A DNA stretch of 44,197 bases, taken from the NCBI GenBank assembly GCA_019358895.1, contig JAHHIG010000031.1, positions 1 through 44,197 of the forward strand, given 5' to 3'. Shown here one piece after another: positions 37,656-44,197 of the stretch; the stretch's first letter is position 1; the number at the start of each line of letters is the position of its first letter. The stretch is from Tildeniella nuda ZEHNDER 1965/U140. GTDB lineage: Bacteria; Cyanobacteriota; Cyanobacteriia; Leptolyngbyales; Leptolyngbyaceae. The translations under genes were made by a program, and so were the position numbers. Below the pieces are notes generated by a model. That model searched no databases and was not told the DNA's origin. It worked only from the letters and a program-made list of their open reading frames with translations.

Positions 37656-38354
37656 TTATTTGTCCTGCGGATCAAAGCACTCTGACGGTGTAGGCGGACG
37701 GATGCTGTCGCGTTGGGATCGCTGACGACGATACCAGGTCGAGCCTGCAATCAGAATACCAGTCAGTGTCAGTGCCCCTACCAATGGCAGCAAATCGCCT
37801 GTCTGAAGCGCTCTCAAACCAGAGCTACCCAGCAAAACATACGGCAGAATACCGGGAGTCGTGCCTAAGAGTGTGCCGAGAATATAGTCCCGGTAGCTTA
37901 CCGAGGTTAGCCCTGCCGCAAAATTGAGCAACCCATAGGGCATAAATGGTACAAGCCGAATGGCAATCATATAGGGTAAACCGCCGCGACGCACTTCAGC
38001 ATCCAGTGTTTGCCACCGTCCAGAGAGCTTACGGGCGATCGCCTCACGTCCAATCGTCCGGGTGAAAGCAAAAGTGACAATTGCGGCTATCATTGCCCCT
38101 GCACTCGTCCACAGCGTTCCTAACCAGGGACCGAAGAGTGCGCCTCCCAGTAGGTTCAGCGGAGTCGATGGCATGACTAGAATGGTGGCGATCGTGTACA
38201 GCAGGATATAAAGAACGGGTGCCCACACGCCCGTCGATCGTAACCATCCCTGTAGCTGTGCCGACTCGATCGTTCCCAGTCGAGACGTTACTACAGCCGT
38301 TACTGCTACACAGACGATGGTCACCAGAAAAAGGCTGAGCTTGACGTACCGCAC
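37656..38354 (-). CDS. TVP38/TMEM64 family membrane protein
   Basis: 232 residues. VLYILLYTIATILVMPSTPL, LNLLGGALFGPWLGTLWTS and RLVPFMPYGLLNFAAGLTSV are the SNARE-associated/VTT (DedA-like) core. About six membrane segments. Members act in lipid or ion handling in membranes. It is translationally close to the GT2 gene, suggesting a shared role in lipid-linked sugar or envelope work. Confidence 0.92.
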   Translation of the reverse strand: MRYVKLSLFLVTIVCVAVTAVVTSRLGTIESAQLQGWLRSTGVWAPVLYILLYTIATILVMPSTPLNLLGGALFGPWLGTLWTSAGAMIAAIVTFAFTRTIGREAIARKLSGRWQTLDAEVRRGGLPYMIAIRLVPFMPYGLLNFAAGLTSVSYRDYILGTLLGTTPGILPYVLLGSSGLRALQTGDLLPLVGALTLTGILIAGSTWYRRQRSQRDSIRPPTPSECFDPQDK

Positions 38355-38380
38355 AAAGTGAGCCTTGAGATCATGGACTT

Positions 38381-39685
38381 CTACCGCTCTAACTGATTCG
38401 GAATCCCTTCACAGCCGCCAGGAATCGAACTACGTGTTTTGCTGCCGCCCCAGGCACAGCAATATTCCCGCTGTTCCTCAGACAGATTCACTGCACCCGT
38501 TAAATCAGCATTTTCCACAACAGCCCCAGTATAGGCACCCGTGCGGTAATCAGGGTGTTCTGTTTTGCTGCGAGGACTGGCAGTTCTAGCCTTGCCGTAA
38601 AACAAGCGAGTGCCGTTCAAGTCCGAGCCGCGCAAGCTTGCCTGACAAAGAATTGTGCCAGAAAGATTAGTCCTGACGAGATCACAATTGCTTAAATTGG
38701 CACGAATCAGGTTGATTTCACTCAGGTCAGTCCAACGGAGATCGGAATTAGACAGATCGGCTCCAGCCAGCATGACACCCAGGTCAATGACGCGCACGCC
38801 GTAAACGCGGTCTTCTTCATACCCACCAGTGCCATCCAGAATGGCTCGTCCCAGCCGTTGATCGCGCTTGAGCGGACTGAGCAGACGGGCACGGCTGAGA
38901 AAGCGAATGATTTTGGCTTTGCCGCCGCCATCAACGCTGCTCAGAATTGCCGCCGTGCGCCCTTCTGCGATCGCCCGTTCCTGGGGCCAATCTTCCAGTA
39001 AGCCATCATCATCCAGCACCAAGTCAGAAATACCCTGGAAAAAGCTGTCGATCGTCTGCTGCTGGGTGATCAGGTTCTGCTGAGTCGTCAAATCCTTTTC
39101 AATTACATACTGCCGCCATGCAATGTAGACCGCCAGCAGCGCAATCAAAATCTGTCCGACTGCGCCAAAAACTTCACCCAGAGCACCGATCGCATCCCAG
39201 TTTGCCTGAGCAAATAAACCGCTGAACCAGCGATCGACTCCAATCAGCTTCAGCAAGGCAACGACAGCAACAAAACCACCCACAAAGGCGATCGGTACCG
39301 CTGCCTCCTGACTAGAGACCAGCTCTCTTAAAAAGGGGCGCAGAAAGGGCACCCAAAGAATACTCACAGAGGCGGCAAGTGCGATCGCGGCACCAAACAG
39401 CCCCAGCCAGCTCAGGTTTAGTACAAAACCTGCCACCATGATGGCTGTCGCTCCCAGCACGATCGTCGTCGCAGACAAACCACGGGGCGCATCAAACTGA
39501 TTAAGTTGGGCGATCGGTCCAGGTGTTGTAGACGACAGTGGTGTCTGACCCAGTGGAGCAGCCGCCTGAGACGAAGCGCTACCGCTCGCCCCATGACCGT
39601 TGCTGCTGGTTAACCCATCTTCTACAGAATGAGTAGTACTACTTGCTGCCGATGAAGAACTCGAACCTGAGGCATTGGGATTCAT
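38381..39685 (-). CDS. Pentapeptide-repeat membrane protein
   Basis: 434 residues from ATG at 39685 (ATG at 39700 adds five). A Ser/Ala-rich N-terminus is followed by three or four membrane helices (TTIVLGATAIMVAGFVLNL; LGLFGAAIALAASVSILWV; AVPIAFVGGFVAVVALLKLI; GAVGQILIALLAVYIAW). A helical linker then leads to a short pentapeptide tract (GADLSNSDLRWTDLSEINLI, RANLSNCDLVRTNLSG). Function unknown. It is the first gene of the minus-strand run, 26 bp upstream of the TVP38-like gene. Confidence 0.85.
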   Translation of the reverse strand: MNPNASGSSSSSAASSTTHSVEDGLTSSNGHGASGSASSQAAAPLGQTPLSSTTPGPIAQLNQFDAPRGLSATTIVLGATAIMVAGFVLNLSWLGLFGAAIALAASVSILWVPFLRPFLRELVSSQEAAVPIAFVGGFVAVVALLKLIGVDRWFSGLFAQANWDAIGALGEVFGAVGQILIALLAVYIAWRQYVIEKDLTTQQNLITQQQTIDSFFQGISDLVLDDDGLLEDWPQERAIAEGRTAAILSSVDGGGKAKIIRFLSRARLLSPLKRDQRLGRAILDGTGGYEEDRVYGVRVIDLGVMLAGADLSNSDLRWTDLSEINLIRANLSNCDLVRTNLSGTILCQASLRGSDLNGTRLFYGKARTASPRSKTEHPDYRTGAYTGAVVENADLTGAVNLSEEQREYCCAWGGSKTRSSIPGGCEGIPNQLER

Positions 39686-39789
39686 CGTCACGCGTCTCAA
39701 CGTCAGGCAAATTGCCAGTGAACTACTCTCTATTGAATCACTTCAATTCTATCTGCCGCCGCCAACCTCACAACTTTCTCTCCACAGGC

Positions 39790-42700
39790 TTAGAGCACAA
39801 ACAGTTCTTCACCCGTAGTGCCATTGATTTGTGTAAAGACTGCGGGGTTGTTGAGCGGATCAGGGATGATCAGCACACTAGTAGTCGTTTCGGCTGTAAA
39901 GAAGAGACGACTGCCAACGGCTGTGAAATTGTGAGGCGTAACGCCAGTAAAGCTCGCGCTCACAGAAACCGTACCAGCGTTAGTACCGTCACTCTTCCAG
40001 ATGCGAGTGCTGCCATCGTTCGCTGTGAAGAATAGACTACCATTCACATTGGTCAGCGAAGCAACTGCATCATTGCCACTGACGTTAATTGCCTTGACCA
40101 GGCTGGCGTTGGTACCGTCGCTCTGCCAAAGCTGGAGATCGGGTGTGCTGCTAGTGCCTGCATCTGCCACAAAGAACAGCTTTGATCCTACAACCGTGAG
40201 GCTCGTAGGCGCTTGCCCGACTGATGGGAGTGTGCCCACTGAGGAAACAACCCCAGCCGCTGTGCTCTGCCATAGCTTGTAGACATTCGACTCATCTTTT
40301 GCAAAGAAGTACAGCGTACCGTTGAGATTCACCAGACTGCTGGGGTTTGCGTCACCCACTCCTGAATTGATATTAGAAATGCGAGTGGTGCCAGCCGTAG
40401 TGCCATCGCTGCGCCATAGTTCCATGCCATTGCTACTATCAGTGGCGGTAAAGAAGAGGGTATTACCGATCGCCACCAGATTGGTAATGCCAGCACCTGA
40501 TCCAATGTCCTGTAGCAATGTGGTCTGCGTGCCTTCGCTGTTGATCCGCCAAAGCTGATTGCCGTTGCTTGCGGTGAAGTAGAGTGTGTTGCCCGCTGCG
40601 ACCAGCAGCCCAGGTTGACTATAGCCCACTGTCGTCTCGACTTTGACGGTGTTAGCGGTTGTGCCATCGGTCTTCCACAATACCAGTCCGCTACCGTCAT
40701 CCGCCTCGAAGTAGAGCGTGCCGTTAAAGTTCACCAAGTTGCGAGGATTGGAGCTGCCGGAACCCGATCGAATGTCCCTGACGATCGACGGGCTTGTTGC
40801 GCCCGTCAGATCAGCCTTCCACAGTTCCGTACCTCTAAAGCTATTGTTGGCAGTAAAGTACAGCGTGTTGCCGATGACTGTTAGATTGCTGGGGTTTGAG
40901 GAACCACTGGTGTCGGGGGTTGCATTGAGGTCAGCAACCTGGCTGGTGCCTGTATCGGTGCCATCGCTCCGCCATAGCTCGACCCCACTCACCCCATCAT
41001 TCGCTGAGAAGAAAAGTGTACTGCCAACCGCCGTCAGGTTGTTGGGTGTGGCACTGTTAGTACCCGTAGCAGTCGCGTTTTGAGTGGGGTTGATGTCTTT
41101 AACCAGCGCTGGTCCGTTGGTGACATTGACGCTGATGGTCGCGTTTGTCGTTTGAGCGCCGCCTGTGCCTGTAAAGCCTTGGTCGTTGACCGCGATCGTA
41201 ATCTGGTCAGATCCCGTGAAACCAGCATTCACAGGACGATAGGTGAGGTTAGCTAACGCGGCATTAATATCAACAATGCTGCCAGTAAAAGCGACCGTTT
41301 GCATGCCGTTACCGCTTACAGCCAGGTTGGTAGTTGTGTTCAGCGTCAGGTTGCCACTATTGGCTGCCAGCGTCACAGCAACCGCATTGGCACCCGCATC
41401 TGGATCGCCAATGCTGAGACCAGAAATGACCAGATCGGTGTTACGGAAGACGACCTGACTTCCCGGAGCGGTAATCACAGGTGACTGATTCGCACCACCG
41501 ATCGTCAGCGAAACGGTTGCTGGACTGAGCGAATTGGAGATACCATCGTTCGCAAAATAGGTGAAGTTATCGGTGCCCGTGTAACCAGCAGTAGGGGTGT
41601 AGACAAAGGAACCATCGCTATTCAGGGCAACTGTACCGTGACTAGGCGCACTGCCACTGACCGCCCTGAGTGCGTCACCTTCAGGGTCAGTGTCGTTTTG
41701 CAACACTCCGTTTGGCACTGTGACAGTGAGGGTTCCGTTCGCATTGACGGTATAGCCTGTGTCATCGACTGGCGTTGGTGGTGAGCTAGTGTCCTTGATC
41801 GTGACTGTGACAGTCGCGTTAGCGCTAAGGCTACCATCGCTTGCCCTGTAGACAAACGTGTCTGTGGTGTTGGTCACCCCAGCGTTCGGTGTGTAAGTGA
41901 ATGCCCCGTCGCTGTTGATAGTGAGGCTACCTTGTAAGGGGTTTGTGACGACGCTAGCAGTGAGAGGTTCAATGTCTGTATCATTTTTCAGCACTCCATT
42001 CGCCGCATTGATGATGAGGGTGTTGTTTTTGTTAACGCTGTAGGTGTCGGCATTGGCGATCGGAGCCGCGTTGGTGGCGATCGATAGCGATACCGTACCC
42101 AGGCTGGTTGAGTCTTGGATGCCATCGTTGGCGCTGTAAGTGAACGTATCAACACCGAGGTAACCCTGATCTGGGGTATAGACAAAGGAGCCGTCTGCCC
42201 GTAGCAGCAAGTTGCCATGACTGGGTTGACTCACTAGCTGTGCTTTCAGCGTTTGACCCACATCACTATCGGTATCATTTGCCAGTATGCCCTGTGCATT
42301 AACGGTCAGGGGGCTGTTAGTGACGACTGCATAGCTATCGTTACTGACAACTGGGCGAGCATTGCTGGCGATCGTAAGCGTGACTGTAGCAGGGCTGGAG
42401 TTGAGAACACCGTCATTCACCTGGTAGACAAACGTATCAGTGCCACTGGCGACTCCTGCATTAGGCGTATAGGTAAAGGTACCATCGCCGCTGAGAACAA
42501 CTGTTCCTTGGCTGGCAGGGGTCACAAGCTGGGCAGTGAGTGTGGCTCCATTGGTATTGCTATCGTTGTTGAGAATGCTGGATGTTTGCCCGACGCTGAG
42601 TGTCGTCCCTGCAACGACTTGATAAGCATCATTCTGGGCGATCGGAGCCGTTGCGCTGGTGACATTAAGCGTGACGGTTGCAGAAGCGGTTAATGCCCCA

Positions 42701-44197
42701 TCGCCTGCCTGATAAACAAAGGTATCGATACCGCTGGTAAACGAGGCGTTGGGTCTGTAAGTGAAGGAGCCGTTGCTGTTGAGCGTGAGACTACCATTCG
42801 TAGTATCGCTCACAAGGCTAACCGTCAGTGGCTGAGCGTCCGTGTCATTGGCAAGTATGCCAGAGAGTTCGTTGACCGTTAAAGTGTTACCAGCAGAGGC
42901 AGTATACGTATCGTTTTGGGCGATCGGAGCGGCATTGGCACCAATACTCAAAGTGACTGTTGCTGGAGCAGAGTTCACAAAGCCATCGTTGACCTGATAC
43001 ACAAACGTATCGGTGCCGATCGTGACACCTGCGTTGGGTGCATAGGTAAACGTACCGTTACTGTTGAAGGTAAGACTACCGTTGCTAGAAGTCACCAGGT
43101 TGGCAGTTAAAGTATCGCCTTCTGTATCACTATCATTTCTCAACACACCAGAGAGTTGATCGATCGTGAGAGGCACACCAGCAGCAACGGTATACGTATC
43201 CGCATTAGCAGTTGGAGCCGTGTTACCCAACACAGTAAGCGTCACAGTAGCGGAATTTGAATCCGCATTACCATCGTTCGCCTTGTAGACAAACGTGTCT
43301 GTGCCACTGAAGTTGGTTGTTGGCGTATAGACAAAAGCACCATTGCTATTCAAAGCGAGACTACCGTTACTGGGCGCAGTGACTAAAAGAGCTGTCAGCG
43401 TTGAACTATCAGCATCAGTATCATTCCGCAGCACTCCATTTGCCGCTGAGACTGTTAAGGGCGTACTAGTGACAGCTCTAAAGGACTCCCCAACTGCGAC
43501 AGGTGCTTGATTCACGGGCACAGGGGCAGTGACGCTCAAGCTCACCGTTGCCGTGTTGGAGTTGGCACCCAGCGCATCTTGCGTGACGTAAGTGAAGTTG
43601 TCAAGACCCGTGAAGTTGGCGGTCGGGATGTAGGTGAAGCTGCCGTTGCTGTTGAGCGTCAGACTGCCCTGTGTGACATCGGCAACCAGTTGCGCGGTGA
43701 AGGGCAGGTTGTTGTCGGGGTCACTGTCGTTGCTCAGGACATTCCCGGTGGTGAATGTCGTGTTCTGGCTCAGGGTGAAGGCATCCGGGGTCGCCACGGG
43801 TGCTTGATTCACGGGCACAGGGGCAGTGACGCTCAAACTCACTGTCGCCGTGTTGGAGGTGGCACCCAGCGCATCTTGCGTGACGTAAGTGAAGTTGTCA
43901 GTACCCGTGAAGTTGGTGGTGGGGATGTAGGTGAAACTGCCGTTGCTGTTGAGCGTCAGACTGCCCTGCGTGACATCGGCAACCAGTTGCGCGGTGAAGG
44001 GCAGGTTGTTGTCGGGGTCACTGTCGTTGCTCAGGACATTCCCGGTGGTGAATGTCGTGTTCTGGCTCAGGGTGAAGGCATCCGGGGTCGCCACGGGTGC
44101 TTGATTCACGGGCACAGGGGCAGTGACGCTCAAACTCACTGTCGCCGTGTTGGAGTTGGCACCCAGCGCATCTTGCGTGACGTAAGTGAAGCTATCA
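39790..44197 (-). CDS. Giant Ig-like/cadherin-like repeat protein with ELWxSDGT repeats (5' end outside window)
   Basis: At least 1469 codons with the start beyond the right edge. The N-terminal part in view is a series of about 100-residue VCBS/cadherin-like modules (TPDAFTLSQNTTFTTGNVLS, NDTDADSSTLTA, GSLTLNSNGSFTYIP, DNFTYVTQDALG). The C-terminal third has ELW-SDGT repeats (GVELWRSDGTDTGTS, GTELWKADLTG, LVLWKTDGTT). It should be secreted and surface-associated, with the beta-modules as a stalk. No anchor is seen at the C-terminus (EELFVL). The 99-residue units at the right edge are almost identical. Confidence 0.93.
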   Translation of the reverse strand, partial: DSFTYVTQDALGANSNTATVSLSVTAPVPVNQAPVATPDAFTLSQNTTFTTGNVLSNDSDPDNNLPFTAQLVADVTQGSLTLNSNGSFTYIPTTNFTGTDNFTYVTQDALGATSNTATVSLSVTAPVPVNQAPVATPDAFTLSQNTTFTTGNVLSNDSDPDNNLPFTAQLVADVTQGSLTLNSNGSFTYIPTANFTGLDNFTYVTQDALGANSNTATVSLSVTAPVPVNQAPVAVGESFRAVTSTPLTVSAANGVLRNDTDADSSTLTALLVTAPSNGSLALNSNGAFVYTPTTNFSGTDTFVYKANDGNADSNSATVTLTVLGNTAPTANADTYTVAAGVPLTIDQLSGVLRNDSDTEGDTLTANLVTSSNGSLTFNSNGTFTYAPNAGVTIGTDTFVYQVNDGFVNSAPATVTLSIGANAAPIAQNDTYTASAGNTLTVNELSGILANDTDAQPLTVSLVSDTTNGSLTLNSNGSFTYRPNASFTSGIDTFVYQAGDGALTASATVTLNVTSATAPIAQNDAYQVVAGTTLSVGQTSSILNNDSNTNGATLTAQLVTPASQGTVVLSGDGTFTYTPNAGVASGTDTFVYQVNDGVLNSSPATVTLTIASNARPVVSNDSYAVVTNSPLTVNAQGILANDTDSDVGQTLKAQLVSQPSHGNLLLRADGSFVYTPDQGYLGVDTFTYSANDGIQDSTSLGTVSLSIATNAAPIANADTYSVNKNNTLIINAANGVLKNDTDIEPLTASVVTNPLQGSLTINSDGAFTYTPNAGVTNTTDTFVYRASDGSLSANATVTVTIKDTSSPPTPVDDTGYTVNANGTLTVTVPNGVLQNDTDPEGDALRAVSGSAPSHGTVALNSDGSFVYTPTAGYTGTDNFTYFANDGISNSLSPATVSLTIGGANQSPVITAPGSQVVFRNTDLVISGLSIGDPDAGANAVAVTLAANSGNLTLNTTTNLAVSGNGMQTVAFTGSIVDINAALANLTYRPVNAGFTGSDQITIAVNDQGFTGTGGAQTTNATISVNVTNGPALVKDINPTQNATATGTNSATPNNLTAVGSTLFFSANDGVSGVELWRSDGTDTGTSQVADLNATPDTSGSSNPSNLTVIGNTLYFTANNSFRGTELWKADLTGATSPSIVRDIRSGSGSSNPRNLVNFNGTLYFEADDGSGLVLWKTDGTTANTVKVETTVGYSQPGLLVAAGNTLYFTASNGNQLWRINSEGTQTTLLQDIGSGAGITNLVAIGNTLFFTATDSSNGMELWRSDGTTAGTTRISNINSGVGDANPSSLVNLNGTLYFFAKDESNVYKLWQSTAAGVVSSVGTLPSVGQAPTSLTVVGSKLFFVADAGTSSTPDLQLWQSDGTNASLVKAINVSGNDAVASLTNVNGSLFFTANDGSTRIWKSDGTNAGTVSVSASFTGVTPHNFTAVGSRLFFTAETTTSVLIIPDPLNNPAVFTQINGTTGEELFVL
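43499..44197 (-). repeat. Near-identical 297-bp tandem repeats in the giant gene
   Basis: Copies at 43499-43795 and 43796-44092 and the start of a third from 44093. They encode 99-residue modules that differ at only a few positions (for example TTNFTGTD versus TANFTGLD). Exact spacing is 297 bp, keeping the frame. The recency points to ongoing expansion or gene conversion, and assembly collapse is a risk. Confidence 0.92.

Overview
The window is chromosomal DNA of a filamentous cyanobacterium. HIP1-type GCGATCGC octamers are scattered through genes and spacers. A clear hetR is preceded by a patX-like gene ending in an HRGSGR motif. Many spacers hold the 7-bp tandem repeats (STRR type) and hairpin-cored miniature elements typical of large filamentous genomes. 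The presence of hetR and patX points to a filamentous lineage but does not prove heterocysts. No rRNA, tRNA, CRISPR array or complete autonomous insertion sequence was found.

Layout. 0-4 kb: the tail of a transposase-like ORF, then a minus-strand group of circularly permuted ATP-grasp, alpha-E and transglutaminase genes, a known but little-studied predicted peptide-ligation module. 4-6.2 kb: patX-like gene and hetR. 6.3-10 kb: dipeptide epimerase, secreted S41/PDZ protease, Uma2 protein. 10.5-18 kb: a 1482-codon fusion of a PstS-like extracytoplasmic domain, a membrane helix, a TPR pair and a glycogen-phosphorylase-like domain that lacks the PLP lysine; then transaldolase with EF-hands and acetate kinase. 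18-23.2 kb: a hypothetical protein, a lipoprotein, a GH63-like glucosidase and YidD. 23.3-26.8 kb: an accessory strip of small minus-strand modules (toxin-antitoxin, DUF4160/DUF2442, Uma2, PIN), several decayed, each followed by a copy of a ~60-bp repeat with palindromic HIP1-like ends. 26.8-28.8 kb: a caspase-like protease gene coupled to a 56-residue acidic protein. 28.9-34.4 kb: rhomboid protease, SDR protein, BioB, WecG/TagA-type glycosyltransferase, FtsE and a membrane-anchored receiver-like protein. 34.4-35.1 kb: a MazF/PemK toxin whose 3' end is interrupted by a 150-bp element, plus its antitoxin. 35.2-39.7 kb: a BioD-like/DRTGG protein and a minus-strand group (pentapeptide-repeat membrane protein, TVP38-like protein, GT2). 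39.8 kb to the end: a giant repetitive surface-type protein that continues beyond the window.

The most unusual items are: (1) the apparent transmembrane PstS-like/TPR/pseudo-phosphorylase fusion, whose layout resembles a receptor; (2) the regular gene-plus-3'-repeat strip at 23.6-26.8 kb; (3) the mazF gene whose original 3' end can be restored exactly by removing a TA-flanked element; (4) two miniature-element families that share an internal hairpin core but have different terminal repeats, two copies carrying perfect 8-bp target duplications; (5) the caspase with a small partner; and (6) the patX-hetR pair. Functions are inferred from recognisable protein motifs only; no database search was run.
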